Of a stretch of 64,000 nucleotides of DNA, positions 8,663 through 18,716 are shown piece after piece (the stretch's first letter is position 1; every line of letters starts with the position of its first letter). Below the pieces are notes generated by a model. It was not told the origin of the DNA. It worked only from the letters and a program-made list of their open reading frames with translations, and did not search any database. The stretch comes from Promethearchaeota archaeon (GTDB lineage: Archaea; Asgardarchaeota; Lokiarchaeia; Sigyniarchaeales; SOKP01). The DNA lies in NCBI GenBank assembly GCA_016926735.1, contig JAFGOA010000187.1, forward strand, positions 22,920 through 86,919, written 5' to 3'. The translations under genes and the position numbers were made by a program.

Positions 8663-10024
8663 TTATTTTAGGTTATATTTTGATTTAAAATAAGTTACTA
8701 GGTTTTCTATTTGTTCAACTGCTTTACCTATATAATTATATGGATTAAATAACTCATTGATTTCTTCCTTTGTAAATTTGTGATTAATCTCATCGTTTTT
8801 TATGATTATATCTTTCATATAAAGGTTATCATCTCGAGCTTTAATTGCTGTTTGTCGTAATAATTCATGAGCTTCTTGTCGACCAATTCCTTTTTCAACT
8901 AGCTTAACCATAACTTTTTCCGCTAAACAAGCTCCTTTTGTTAAATTAAGATTTTTTTCAATATTTTCTTTATTAAACTCTAATCCTGTTAGATTTTGAA
9001 TAAGTTGCTGAATCATGAAATCTAAAAAAACAAAATTTTCAGAAAAAATAACCCTCTCCGAAGCAGAGTTGGTTAAATCTCTCTCATCTTCAAGAACAAT
9101 ATTATCCATTGCCACTATCACATTTGATTTGAGAATTCTTGATAAACTACAGATTCTTTCTGATTTATGAGGATTTCTTTTATGTGGCATAGTTGAGCTT
9201 CCTACTTGGTTCTTTTTAAAAGGTTCAAACATCTCAGCGATTTCATTTCGTTGTAGTATCCTATTTTCTTGAGCTATTTTAGCTAATGTTTGTCCTATAA
9301 GAGATGTGAGAAAGATAACTTCAGCATGACGATCTCTCTGAACAATTTGATTAGCTATAAGAACAGGATTAAGATCTAAATCTTTCATGACTTCATTTTG
9401 GATAATAATACCTTGATCTCCAAAACTTGCCATTGTACCGACTGCTCCAGACATTTTTCCATAAGATATTCTTTCTTTTATTTGATGCAGTCTCTCTATA
9501 TGACGATCAACTTCATATGCCCATACTCCAAATCGCATACCGAATGTTGTAGGAACTGCTTGTTGTCCATGAGTACGACCAATACAAACTAATTCTTTAT
9601 TTTTTTCCGATAAAACAACTAATTCTTTTAATAGATTTATTAGTGATTTTTCTATAAGCATTAAACCTTCTTTTAACTGTAAAGCTATAGCAGTATCCTC
9701 AATATCATAACTAGTTGCCCCTAAATGGATATATTTTCCAGCATCTCCTTCACATTGTTCTGCTAATCCTTTCACCATTGCCATTAAATCATGATGAATC
9801 TCTCTATCTATTTCATTTACTCTGTCAATTGATACGAATTTTAAATTAGCTTTTTTATTAATTTCTTCAGCAGCTTCTTTTGGGATATTACCTAATTTAG
9901 CGTGAATTTTAGCTAAGACTGCTTCTATTTTTAACCAATTCTCCAATTTTTTTTCTTCGGTAAAAATTTTAGACATTAAAGTGCGATATCTAGTTTCAAT
10001 TGGATGTATAAATTTATGACTCAT
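8663..10024 (-). CDS. purB: Adenylosuccinate lyase
   Basis: A 453-residue fumarase/aspartase-superfamily enzyme that cleaves SAICAR and adenylosuccinate, releasing fumarate in purine synthesis. The superfamily signature GSSTMPHKRNPHKSE is at about residues 277-291. Upstream, HLGATSYDIEDTA and GRTHGQQAVPTT carry the conserved active-site histidine regions. The length is normal. It is the first gene of a tightly spaced minus-strand run with purM and a PfkB kinase. Confidence 0.95.
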   Translation of the reverse strand: MSHKFIHPIETRYRTLMSKIFTEEKKLENWLKIEAVLAKIHAKLGNIPKEAAEEINKKANLKFVSIDRVNEIDREIHHDLMAMVKGLAEQCEGDAGKYIHLGATSYDIEDTAIALQLKEGLMLIEKSLINLLKELVVLSEKNKELVCIGRTHGQQAVPTTFGMRFGVWAYEVDRHIERLHQIKERISYGKMSGAVGTMASFGDQGIIIQNEVMKDLDLNPVLIANQIVQRDRHAEVIFLTSLIGQTLAKIAQENRILQRNEIAEMFEPFKKNQVGSSTMPHKRNPHKSERICSLSRILKSNVIVAMDNIVLEDERDLTNSASERVIFSENFVFLDFMIQQLIQNLTGLEFNKENIEKNLNLTKGACLAEKVMVKLVEKGIGRQEAHELLRQTAIKARDDNLYMKDIIIKNDEINHKFTKEEINELFNPYNYIGKAVEQIENLVTYFKSKYNLK

Positions 10025-10241
10025 TTGTTTTCATTCTCTAATAATTAATCCAGAAAATATGAAAATTAAGAAATAAATAAATGATACCTATGCTCTTAAT
10101 CTCTAAGAAATTATAATGAATTGTTTTAAAATATATTTAATTATTATTATATAAACATTTTAAAAAATCAAATTATTTTTAAAAATTAGAAATCTATTGA
10201 CCTATACTTTTTTTTGAATAATAGTTAGTATTATTTATAGT

Positions 10242-10460
10242 ATGACTATTATCTTTTTTTATCGATGCATTCATTGTGGGGAATGGTATTATTGTACCAA
10301 ACAAATAAAAAGAAAAAAATGTTGGAAATGTAATCATTCTTTTGATTTTGCTCATTCATCTAAATTTAAAAAAAAGTGTTCCTTAAATGAGGCAATTATG
10401 ATCATTAAAGAACTTAAGAAGAGAAAGAAAAATGAGGGAATAATACACTTTTTAGAATAA
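10242..10460 (+). CDS. Small zinc-ribbon protein (DUF1922-like)
   Basis: A 72-residue protein with two CxxC knuckles, CIHCG at about residue 9 and CWKCN at about 27, followed by a basic helical tail. The spacing and the pattern FYRCxHCGxWxYxxxxxxxKKCWKCN resemble archaeal DUF1922 proteins, whose function is unknown. Nucleic-acid or protein binding through zinc is inference. It is a free-standing gene upstream of tldD. Confidence 0.65.
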   Translation: MTIIFFYRCIHCGEWYYCTKQIKRKKCWKCNHSFDFAHSSKFKKKCSLNEAIMIIKELKKRKKNEGIIHFLE

Positions 10461-10588
10461 TTTTGATAATGTAAGAAAGCTAATTTTATTTTATAAAAAA
10501 CAAAGTTATTTAAACTAAGGTTCTAAAAAATCTTTAAAGAGTAGATTAATTCCTCTTCATTTTTAAAAACATTATCTGAATATATAAT

Positions 10589-12034
10589 ATGAAAATTAAT
10601 GAAGATCTCAAAATATTTGATGATAAACTGATAAATAAATTCAATAATTTATCTAATCATAATATAGATTATTGGGATATTAGAGCAGGGTATAGTACAG
10701 GAAATTCAATCGAATTTACTGATAATAAAAGTAAAGAGATCTCTTCTTATGAGGTTATAAAATGTGGAATAAGAACTTTTACACAAGGCGGATGGGGTTT
10801 TGTAGTTGTTGAAGATCTTTCCAGAGAATCTCTGATAAATAATTTTAAAAAAGCAATCAAATTAGCTCAATTATCTGGATCCTTGAATAAATTCAAATTT
10901 AATATTAAAGAATCTGATATATTGATAAAAAATTTTGAAATTAAAAATAAAATTCCATTAGAAAACATTGATATAACTGAGAAAATTAATTTAGTAAGAG
11001 ATCATGAAAAAATTGCAAAAGAATTTAGTCCAAATATAAAAAATACTCTAACATTATATTTTGATGGAATTGGGAATGATATTTTTTTAAATTCATTTGG
11101 TTCTAATATTATTCAAAAATTATCACTTCTGAGAATATTTAGTTCTGTTTATGCTAAAAAAAATGGCATAATTCAAAGAGGAGTAAACTCTGTTGGGGGT
11201 ATTGGGGGATTTGAAATAGCAAAAACTAAAAAAGCAAAGGAAATAAGTTTACTTTCTGCAAAAGAAGCAGTTGATTTATTAGATGCCCAGTCTCCAATAG
11301 GAGGGACTTTTCCTATAATAATGGACCCTAAACTTACAGGAACATTTATTCATGAAGCATTTGGACATGCATGTGAAGCCGATCTTGTACTAAACAAAGA
11401 AAGTATATTAGAAGGAAAAATTGGGGAAAAATTAGCTCATGAAAATGTGACTATTATGGATGATCCAAGATTTGGGAGGGGAGAAGCTTTAGATTTACCT
11501 TATGAACTTTATGGAAGTTATTTTATTGACGATGAAGGAATACCTGCACAAAAAACCATCATTATTGAAAATGGCATCTTCAAAAATTATCTTCATAATA
11601 GAGAAACTGCTTCTAGAATGAATTTTAAACCAAATGGTCATGGAAGAGCATCTTCAAATATTAATAATCCACAGGTGAGAATGGGAATTACTATCCTTGA
11701 ACCTAATGATTGGACCTTAGAAGAAATGATTGAAGATACAAAAGATGGAATTTTATGTGAAGATTTTCAATATGGATATACAGATCCAACAACAGGAAAT
11801 TTTCAATTTAAAGCAAGATTATCATATAGGATTGAGAATGGGGAAAAAAAAGAATTAATGAGAGATGTATCTCTTTCTGGGATGACATTAGATGTATTAA
11901 ATAATATTGATGCAATCGGAAATGAAATAGATTTCTCTGATGGAATGTGTGGAAAAGGAGGTCAAAGCGTTAGGGTTTGTGATGGAGGACCTCATATTCG
12001 TGTTAAAAAAATTACAGTTGGAGGATTAAGGTAA
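10589..12034 (+). CDS. tldD: TldD, metalloprotease subunit of the TldD/TldE complex
   Basis: A 481-residue protein of the TldD/PmbA family. The catalytic zinc motif HEAFGHACEAD (HExxxH form) sits at about residues 256-266, followed by DLPYELYGSYFIDDEGIP and HNRETASRMN, typical of TldD. TldD forms a heterodimer with TldE and degrades unfolded peptides; in bacteria it matures microcin B17 and degrades CcdA. The next gene, 3 nt downstream, is the partner subunit, so the two are co-transcribed. Confidence 0.93.
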   Translation: MKINEDLKIFDDKLINKFNNLSNHNIDYWDIRAGYSTGNSIEFTDNKSKEISSYEVIKCGIRTFTQGGWGFVVVEDLSRESLINNFKKAIKLAQLSGSLNKFKFNIKESDILIKNFEIKNKIPLENIDITEKINLVRDHEKIAKEFSPNIKNTLTLYFDGIGNDIFLNSFGSNIIQKLSLLRIFSSVYAKKNGIIQRGVNSVGGIGGFEIAKTKKAKEISLLSAKEAVDLLDAQSPIGGTFPIIMDPKLTGTFIHEAFGHACEADLVLNKESILEGKIGEKLAHENVTIMDDPRFGRGEALDLPYELYGSYFIDDEGIPAQKTIIIENGIFKNYLHNRETASRMNFKPNGHGRASSNINNPQVRMGITILEPNDWTLEEMIEDTKDGILCEDFQYGYTDPTTGNFQFKARLSYRIENGEKKELMRDVSLSGMTLDVLNNIDAIGNEIDFSDGMCGKGGQSVRVCDGGPHIRVKKITVGGLR

Positions 12035-12037
12035 AAA

Positions 12038-13411
12038 ATGTTGCAGGATCATGATATTTATAGTATATCTAATAAAATTCTCAATTCTCTTAATCAAAAT
12101 AATGAAATTAAATGTTCTGAAGTTTTTTTTGATAAAACAAGCTATATAAATATTGAAATTGAAGAAAATTCAATTAAATATAGTAAATTAGCTTCAGAAA
12201 GGGGGCTTTCCATTAGAATAATAGATAAAAGAGGGTCTTTAGGATTTTCATTTACTAATAAACTTGAAAATAAACCTATTGAATCAATTGTTAAAACGGC
12301 CATTTCTATGATGAATTGTGGTACTCCAGATCCGGATTTTAAGAATTTACCCCTTCTTTGCAATTCATATCCTGAAGTAAAGGGAATATATGATGAAAAA
12401 ATTAAAGATTTAGATATAGAAGATTCTTCAAAATATATAGATAATTTGATACGAATTTGTGATGAAGATGAAAAAGCAATTTCACAATCAGCAAAATTTA
12501 AATCAAGTTATAATGAAACTTATATTTTTAATTCAAATGGTATTGAACTTTATGGAAAAGATACAATTTGTTCGATTTCTTCAAATATGATAGTTAAAGA
12601 TAAGATTTCTAAACAGACCTCATTTGGATTTGATTGGCAATCTGTAAGGAATATTAGGGACTTGGATTCTGAAAGAATAGCATCAAATGCATTAGAAAAA
12701 GCAAAACAACATTTAAATAGAAAAAATATTAAAAATATGAAAGCTCCAATTATTCTTACTCCAACTGGTACGATTAACTTAATTATTAGTCCAATAATTT
12801 CTGCTATAAATGCTGAGAATTTTCAATATAAACGAAGTTTTCTTATAGGGAAAAGAGGGGAGAAAATCGGAACAGATATTTTAAATATTGAAGATAATGC
12901 TCTTATAAATGGTGCAACCGGGTCTTCTTGTTTTGATGATGAAGGTGTTCCATGCAAAAACAAAAAAATAATTGAAAAAGGCATATTTCTTAAACAGGGA
13001 TTACTTCATAATAGTTATACAGCTGCTAAAGAAGGAATTGATCCTACAGGAAATTCCATACGTACTTCATATAGCTCTCTACCTTCAATTGATTGTACTA
13101 ATTTTATATTAAAATCAGGAAATGAGAACAAAGAGGATATCATAAGTGATATTAATCTGGGCATTCTTTTTGAATATTCAGGAGACTCTGCAAATTTATC
13201 AACAGGAGATTTTTCTGGATTGATCTTACAAGGAAATCTTATAGAAAATGGAGAAATTAAACATTCCTTAAATAATACAATGTTTGGAATTAATCTCTTG
13301 GATTTATTTCAAAATATATCTCAAATTTCAAAAGAATATCAAATATATGGTCCTTATAGTGCTCCTTATGTATGTGTTGATAATGTTCAAATAATAGGAA
13401 ATAAGAATTAA
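12038..13411 (+). CDS. tldE: TldE/PmbA, non-catalytic partner of TldD
   Basis: A 457-residue PmbA-type protein. It shares the two-domain TldD/PmbA fold but lacks the HExxxH motif, as expected for TldE. Recognisable segments are ERGLSIRIIDKRGSLGFSFT near residue 50, FDDEGVP, SYTAAKEG and GDFSGLILQG near the C-terminus. It starts 3 nt after tldD. Its 3' end overlaps the convergent DUF1616 gene by 4 nt. Confidence 0.92.
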   Translation: MLQDHDIYSISNKILNSLNQNNEIKCSEVFFDKTSYINIEIEENSIKYSKLASERGLSIRIIDKRGSLGFSFTNKLENKPIESIVKTAISMMNCGTPDPDFKNLPLLCNSYPEVKGIYDEKIKDLDIEDSSKYIDNLIRICDEDEKAISQSAKFKSSYNETYIFNSNGIELYGKDTICSISSNMIVKDKISKQTSFGFDWQSVRNIRDLDSERIASNALEKAKQHLNRKNIKNMKAPIILTPTGTINLIISPIISAINAENFQYKRSFLIGKRGEKIGTDILNIEDNALINGATGSSCFDDEGVPCKNKKIIEKGIFLKQGLLHNSYTAAKEGIDPTGNSIRTSYSSLPSIDCTNFILKSGNENKEDIISDINLGILFEYSGDSANLSTGDFSGLILQGNLIENGEIKHSLNNTMFGINLLDLFQNISQISKEYQIYGPYSAPYVCVDNVQIIGNKN

Positions 13412-13914
13412 GATGTGATATTTAGATGAAGTGTTAGAACATCGTAAAAATTTTCAATACCAAATTGAGGGACTATATATAATTCTAATATTATTATCCT
13501 TAAACCAATTGAATAAAAGGTAATTTTTAATTGCTCTGATATCCAAAATTGTTTATGATTAAGAGTATAGTTTCCAATTGTACTGTTTAATAATGCATCA
13601 TAACTTCCAGTCTCATTTATAATTGTGTTATTATCCCCTTTTAGAATTTTTACATTAAAAGTAAGATCTTTTCCTAAATGATTATCAACAGCAGCATAAA
13701 AAGAAATATTTTCTCCTATTGTAGCATTTGTTGGGTAATTTTGCATTTTCTGTTCTTCATTTAATACACTAAAAGTTATAAATCCCGGTTCTGGATTTAT
13801 AATTAGGAATATAAGAAAAGATGAAATTACAATAATTCCTGCTAAAAGAGAGATTGTGACTATTTTATTGAATTGTTTATATCTTTTTTTTAAATTATGT
13901 TTAGATTCATTCAT
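13408..13914 (-). CDS. DUF1616-type membrane-anchored extracellular protein
   Basis: A 168-residue protein with a lysine-rich N-terminus, one membrane segment (about residues 19-41) and an extracellular beta-rich domain. The pattern PGFITFSVLNEEQKMQNYPT followed by NATIGENISFYAAVDNH matches the archaeal DUF1616 family. Several N-x-S/T sequons in the exported part could be N-glycosylated. It starts 2 nt after the sugar-nucleotide decarboxylase stop, so a role in cell-surface glycans is inferred from context. The function is unknown. Confidence 0.7.
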   Translation of the reverse strand: MNESKHNLKKRYKQFNKIVTISLLAGIIVISSFLIFLIINPEPGFITFSVLNEEQKMQNYPTNATIGENISFYAAVDNHLGKDLTFNVKILKGDNNTIINETGSYDALLNSTIGNYTLNHKQFWISEQLKITFYSIGLRIIILELYIVPQFGIENFYDVLTLHLNITS

Positions 13915-13916
13915 TT

Positions 13917-14987
13917 CTAATTTCCCTTATGTTGTTCTCTGAACCATTGAATCGTCTTTTTCAACCCCTCTTTTAACGGAGTTTTAGGTTCCCAATTGAG
14001 TATATTTCTTGCTTTTTTAATATCAGCACTCCTTCTTTTGGGATCATCAATAGGAAGACCTTTAAATATTACTTTGGAATTTGAATTAGTTAATTCGATT
14101 ATAACATTAGCCAACTCTAAAATAGTATATTCTTTATCATTACCTATGTTGATTACTTCGCCAATTGCATTATCATTATATACCATTTTTAGAATTCCTT
14201 CTATTTGATCTGATACATATAAAAATGAACGAGTTTGAGAGCCATCTCCAAAAACAGTTATATCTAAATCATTTATTGCTTGATAAATAAAATTAGGAAC
14301 AACTCTTCCAAACTCAGGACCATATCTAATTCTTGGCCCTGAAGTATTGAAAATTCTCACAATTTTTGTTTCTAAATTGTGTTGTAATTCATAAGCTTTA
14401 ATAAAAGCTTCTCCTGCTCTCTTTGATTCATCATAACAGCTTCTAGGTCCTACAGGATTAACATGCCCAAAATATGATTCTGGAGTTGGAATTGCATCAT
14501 CTGGAGGGTCACCATAAACCTCAGAAGTACTTGTATAGAAAAATAATGCATTATGTGTTTTTGCTATACCTAATGCATTCATTGTCCCTAAGGTGTTACT
14601 TTTTAATATCGAAATTGGAAAATCTTTAAATTCAAAAGGAGAAGCTCTACTTGCCATATGCATTACAATATCAATCTTTTTGATATTACTCAAGCATATT
14701 CCATTTGGATGACTACTGATTCCAAAATATATTGGTTTGGAAATGTCATGGTAAATAAAGCGAAAATTATTTTTATTAATCAAGTGAATAATATTATCTT
14801 TTGATCCAGAGGCATAATTATCTAAACAAATACAGTTTGCTTTTTGTTTAACTAAAACATCACAAACCCATGAACCCAAAAATCCTGTACCACCAGTAAC
14901 AAGAATTGTCTTGTTTTCAAATGATACACCCTCATCTAATAATCTTTTATTAATATCATTGATGTCATTACTGATACTATAATCCAT
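13917..14987 (-). CDS. NAD-dependent epimerase/dehydratase, UDP-glucuronate decarboxylase-like
   Basis: A 356-residue short-chain dehydrogenase of the extended type. It has the Rossmann motif VTGGTGFLGSWV (about residues 30-41), TSTSEVYGDP with the catalytic Ser/Thr, and PVGPRSCYDESKRAGEA with the YxxxK pair (Tyr, Lys). GPRSCYDExKR is typical of UDP-xylose synthase/UDP-glucuronate decarboxylase. The product would be UDP-xylose for surface glycans. It is paired with a DUF1616 membrane protein downstream. Confidence 0.85.
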   Translation of the reverse strand: MDYSISNDINDINKRLLDEGVSFENKTILVTGGTGFLGSWVCDVLVKQKANCICLDNYASGSKDNIIHLINKNNFRFIYHDISKPIYFGISSHPNGICLSNIKKIDIVMHMASRASPFEFKDFPISILKSNTLGTMNALGIAKTHNALFFYTSTSEVYGDPPDDAIPTPESYFGHVNPVGPRSCYDESKRAGEAFIKAYELQHNLETKIVRIFNTSGPRIRYGPEFGRVVPNFIYQAINDLDITVFGDGSQTRSFLYVSDQIEGILKMVYNDNAIGEVINIGNDKEYTILELANVIIELTNSNSKVIFKGLPIDDPKRRSADIKKARNILNWEPKTPLKEGLKKTIQWFREQHKGN

Positions 14988-15248
14988 TTAATATCTTTTT
15001 TTTTTTAAATTCTCTTGTTCTTCTTAAATTTTCTTGATTTTATTAAATTTATGAATTTTCATTGCGAAGGAATATTGAAATACTATAACATTGTTATTAA
15101 GTTCCATATATATCTTAATACTATCTTTTCTCTATTCCATTAATAAAGATTTCTCTCTATATTTATGGATTTTCTAATAATTAAACTTTTTTTTGAACTT
15201 CCTTTTGGAGATAACACATAAAATATTTAAAAATAAGATAATATCTGT

Positions 15249-15860
15249 TTATTGTGTTTTTCTTCCACAATATTGACAAAATTTTTGTTCAACAGGATAT
15301 AAATTGCCACAATTTGGACAATTATTTAAACTATTTTTTAAAATTTCTTTACTTAACATTTCAAAAGCATATTCTACATTTTCTCCGGTCTTAGCGGAAG
15401 TCCTAATTAATTCTCCTTGAAAATTAGCTTTCTTAAAGAATTCTTCACCCTCTTCTTTGCTTACTTCTCTTAAATCATCTAAATCATATTTTGTTTCTAT
15501 TATCAATTTGGTTTTTGGACTATTTGGAACAGAAGATATAATCTTTACCCATTCCTCCAAGTCTTCAAGTGAATCTTTATTTGTACAATCATATAACATC
15601 AATGCACCTGATGCTCCAGAGACATATGAAGGTAACAAAATTCTGAATTTTTTTTCACCGGCAAAATCCCATATATTTAATAAAATGTCGGTCTCCTCTG
15701 TAGATACTTTTTTAGTCTCAAAATCCACTCCTATGGTTGAAAGTAAATCTGCATGGAATTTGCCTGTTGCATAACGACGGATTAAACTTGTTTTTCCCGC
15801 ATCCTTAGCCCCTGCAACAACAACTTTGAATTTTAAAAGTCTTCTTGTATAATTTGACAT
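15249..15860 (-). CDS. Rab/Ras-like small GTPase with C-terminal zinc ribbon
   Basis: A 203-residue Ras-superfamily GTPase. The G1 loop GAKDAGKTS (about 17-25), switch I STIGVDF, G3 WDFAGE, G4 TKYD and G5 SAKTG are all present. The usual catalytic Gln after G3 is Glu. The G domain resembles Rab, but the C-terminus carries CPNCG-x9-CQYCG, a four-cysteine zinc ribbon, where eukaryotic Rabs have prenylated cysteines. There is no lipidation motif. The zinc module probably mediates protein or nucleic-acid contacts (inference). The gene stands alone. Confidence 0.9.
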   Translation of the reverse strand: MSNYTRRLLKFKVVVAGAKDAGKTSLIRRYATGKFHADLLSTIGVDFETKKVSTEETDILLNIWDFAGEKKFRILLPSYVSGASGALMLYDCTNKDSLEDLEEWVKIISSVPNSPKTKLIIETKYDLDDLREVSKEEGEEFFKKANFQGELIRTSAKTGENVEYAFEMLSKEILKNSLNNCPNCGNLYPVEQKFCQYCGRKTQ

Positions 15861-15999
15861 GATATATTTTTATATGTTATTTTTCGAAAATTAAAGTATA
15901 TATACATAATTAAGTTTATTGGTTAAAAATCTTTTTTTTACAACATTTTTTACAAACAAAAAATTTTTACAAATATTGATTTTTTCTTCTTTCTGAAAA

Positions 16000-18357
16000 T
16001 TATTCATTATTGTATTTAAATCGACTTATTTTATAGATCTCTTGAGCCAATTTTTTCCCAATATTCTCAGTTTTCATAAGTTCGCCAATATCTGCATTGA
16101 AAATATTCTGTATTGTTCGTATTTCTTTTAATAGGCTTTTAGCTCTTAATATATTAATTCCCGGAATACTAGAAACAACATATTCTAATAAATAAGCCAT
16201 ATCAGATGGAGCTTTTTCAAATCTCAATTTGATATTACCTTTTGATGTTGATTGTTCTTTTTTTACCAAATGATATAAGAAAGTTGTAGTTTCATTGACA
16301 TCTTTGGTTTTATAAATTGTAACACCTATTTTAAGAATTATGGACGAAATTGCTCCAAATATTGCATTTTCATTTATTGTAGTGTTCTCTAAAGGATCTC
16401 CTTCTAAGACAAGAATTGCATTTTTGAAATTTTTTTTTAATTCAAAAAGCTCTTTAAATAATCTGCCATCTTTTATAGAATCCGTAAAGTCTTGAGCACT
16501 TTTTCTTTCTATTCCTGTATTTTCAGAAATAATATAATCTGCTATTTCAAGTTGTTCCAACTTTATATTTAAATTCATAAGAGATAGATTTCTAACAACC
16601 GGAGATGCTGTCTCTCTAGTATCACAAATAATTGTATACATTTCTTTATTTTCAGTATCTTCAGAAATAAATTCTGTCTTATTATGATTTATATTTCTGT
16701 TTTTAGGAATATTTTCTTTTTTTTTCTCTGATAAAAAACTCAAAAGGTCTTTTTGTTCCTTTTTCTGATTATTATTAATATCTAGTTCTTTGATTTTTTT
16801 TAAATTATTATACATGTTTCTCTCTTTTTTTTTTTCTGCCCAATAATATCCTTCATCTCGAGTATTTTTCCCCATTAAAATATAAACTTTTCCTTCTTTC
16901 TTCCTTCCTGTCCGTCCTCTTCTTTGTATTGAGCGAATAGCACTAGGAACAACGTCGTAAAAAATGACCAAATCACATTCAGCTATATCTAAACCCTCTT
17001 CAGCTACACTTGTTCCTATGAGCGTGTTGTAAAAACCGTCTTTAAAATCTTTTAAGATATTTATTTGTTGCTTTTGTGTTAATCCTTTATCAGTTCCTTT
17101 ATTTGCTTGACCAATAAATTTATGAACTTTAATTACAGGATCATTTTTAAAAATTTTAACAATGTTATTTACAGAATCTCTATAATGACAGAAAACTAAT
17201 ATTCGAGATTCTGGAATCTGTTTTATTTGTTTATGAATAAGGTCTTTTAGTTTATCAATTTTAGGGTGGACTAAACCTTCTGATTGAATTTTATTTGTTA
17301 AATTTATTGCATTTTGTATGCTTCTATCTAAGAATAATTCTTTGAGAGATTTATTAGCAGTATTTTTTTTCAACTTTTCATTATTTTTTCCAAAATAATC
17401 TTTTAAAGCATTTATTCCTTGAGTTTCCAATAATTCGATCATATGTGATAATCTTATAGCATTAGCCTGCAATTTTTTTGCTTTAAATAATTGAAATTTT
17501 TCTCCCTCATCATAAGTAGAATTAATTTGACGGCTAATTTGATTATTCAGATCCAATAAATCTTTACGAGTTATTTTATTTATATCCACGGAATTTATTA
17601 AATCAATATTTTTGAGGAATTTATATATAGATCTTAATTTATCAGTTAAAATCTTTAATATCTCCAAAAATTCTTCTGGAAGATCAACCTTAATCCACTC
17701 TTGTTCAATATTATGAATATATGGCTTAACATCCGCATCCTTTTCTGTTCGAATTTCAATATTTTCAATAAATAAGTTTTCTTTTATTTCATTAATTTTT
17801 TCCTCAGTTGTCCCTGGACTTGCTGTAATACCAAGGATCTGGGAATTTTTTGATATATCTATATATTTTTTTGCAATGAAGCAATAAGCATAATCTCCTA
17901 CTGCTCGATGGCATTCATCAAATATAATTAAAGAAACATCTTTCAGAGAGTAGTTATTCGAAATTATATCATTTTGGAGTACTTGCGGGGTCATAAAAGA
18001 TATTTTAATATCCTTCCAAATTTCTCTACGTTCTTCTGGAGAAATAGATCCTGTTATTGATTTTAAAGAATTTAAGTCAAGGGTAGTCAATTTCTGAAAT
18101 GATTCATAATGTTGATTTACAAGAGGTTTAGTAGGGGCGAGAAAAATAACTTTTGAATCCGGAAATTCTGCTAATCTATGAACTGCAAGCATAAGTGCTA
18201 TTATTGTTTTACCTAAACCTGTTGGAATTATAACTAAAGAGTTATGATTTAAGCAATTGATAAAAATGTTTTCTTGATATAATCTTCTTATAACAAGATC
18301 TTTTTGTATTAATGGATGTGAAACATATGGATATTTATTTAAAGTCATACTATTCAA
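16000..18357 (-). CDS. hef: Hef/FANCM-like helicase-nuclease
   Basis: A 785-residue superfamily 2 helicase fused to an XPF-type nuclease, acting on stalled or branched replication forks. The helicase has Walker A IPTGLGKT (about 44-51), the DECH box, TASPGT, SVAEEGLD and QRRGRTGR. After a lysine-rich linker, the nuclease motif IERKSAQDF at about residue 617 is the XPF-family ERKxxxD. The C-terminus holds a tandem helix-hairpin-helix region (SSIPGINILRAKSLL, TENIGKKLAQEI). Domain order equals euryarchaeal Hef. Start is TTG at 18357, or ATG at 18348. Confidence 0.95.
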   Translation of the reverse strand: MNSMTLNKYPYVSHPLIQKDLVIRRLYQENIFINCLNHNSLVIIPTGLGKTIIALMLAVHRLAEFPDSKVIFLAPTKPLVNQHYESFQKLTTLDLNSLKSITGSISPEERREIWKDIKISFMTPQVLQNDIISNNYSLKDVSLIIFDECHRAVGDYAYCFIAKKYIDISKNSQILGITASPGTTEEKINEIKENLFIENIEIRTEKDADVKPYIHNIEQEWIKVDLPEEFLEILKILTDKLRSIYKFLKNIDLINSVDINKITRKDLLDLNNQISRQINSTYDEGEKFQLFKAKKLQANAIRLSHMIELLETQGINALKDYFGKNNEKLKKNTANKSLKELFLDRSIQNAINLTNKIQSEGLVHPKIDKLKDLIHKQIKQIPESRILVFCHYRDSVNNIVKIFKNDPVIKVHKFIGQANKGTDKGLTQKQQINILKDFKDGFYNTLIGTSVAEEGLDIAECDLVIFYDVVPSAIRSIQRRGRTGRKKEGKVYILMGKNTRDEGYYWAEKKKERNMYNNLKKIKELDINNNQKKEQKDLLSFLSEKKKENIPKNRNINHNKTEFISEDTENKEMYTIICDTRETASPVVRNLSLMNLNIKLEQLEIADYIISENTGIERKSAQDFTDSIKDGRLFKELFELKKNFKNAILVLEGDPLENTTINENAIFGAISSIILKIGVTIYKTKDVNETTTFLYHLVKKEQSTSKGNIKLRFEKAPSDMAYLLEYVVSSIPGINILRAKSLLKEIRTIQNIFNADIGELMKTENIGKKLAQEIYKISRFKYNNE

Positions 18358-18520
18358 GATAAGAAATTATTATTAAATGGAATATAGTTATTATACAGGA
18401 TTAAAAACTATATAAAATATTAGAGTCCTATGGAACACTTAAATCAAATTAATATCTTTTTAATAAATTATTTTTATAATTTCAAAAAATATTATTTTTC
18501 TATCGAGGAAACCTTAAGGT

Positions 18521-18533
18521 AAAAGTTTATTTC
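18521..18533 (+). promoter_or_regulatory. Candidate TATA box of the tRNA-Val gene
   Basis: AAAAGTTTATTTC lies about 36 nt upstream of the tRNA 5' end. The distance fits an archaeal TATA/BRE with a short leader. This is a weak call in AT-rich DNA. Confidence 0.3.
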
Positions 18534-18593
18534 AAATAGGCGATTCTAAATTAATAATATTAAGCGCGGATAGTTTAGCCCGGTTATAACGAC

Positions 18594-18626
18594 TTATTAC
18601 TTTGGAGGACCATAGTAAAACGTTAA
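18594..18626 (+). other. tRNA intron 1 (33 nt, position 28/29)
   Basis: Central helix AACG (18588-18591) pairs with CGTT (18621-18624). Three-nt bulges are ACT (18592-18594) and AAA (18625-18627), with cuts after 18593 and 18626. The intron folds into a hairpin, TTACT/AGTAA plus TGG/CCA around an AGGA loop. Removal creates a perfect five-pair anticodon stem. Confidence 0.88.
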
Positions 18627-18642
18627 ACGCTCACACCGTGTA

Positions 18643-18671
18643 AATAATTATTCTTTATTAATTATCACGAC
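18643..18671 (+). other. tRNA intron 2 (29 nt, position 44/45)
   Basis: Central helix CGTG (18637-18640) pairs with CACG (18666-18669). The bulges are TAA (18641-18643) and ACG (18670-18672). The inner helix ATAATTA/TAATTAT (18644-18650 with 18659-18665) is perfect and closes an 8-nt loop. This is the cleanest BHB of the three and leaves a five-nt variable loop. Confidence 0.9.
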
Positions 18672-18686
18672 GGTCGAGGGTTCAAC

Positions 18687-18716
18687 TTAGAAGTTCATCT
18701 CGAATTTCATTGGAAA
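18687..18716 (+). other. tRNA intron 3 (30 nt, T-loop position 59/60)
   Basis: The T stem GAGGG/CCCTC acts as outer helix, and central helix TTCA (18681-18684) pairs with TGGA (18711-18714, one G-U pair). The bulges are ACT (18685-18687) and AAT (18715-18717). The inner helix GAAGTT/AATTTC (18690-18695 with 18703-18708) follows a short mismatch. Removal leaves a normal seven-nt T loop with A58. Confidence 0.82.

Noticed and set aside
18594..18626. Reading the first hairpin of the tRNA locus as the anticodon arm
   Set aside because: It would leave no seven-nt loop with T33 and no matching variable and T arms; the CTCACAC loop gives a complete tRNA-Val instead.
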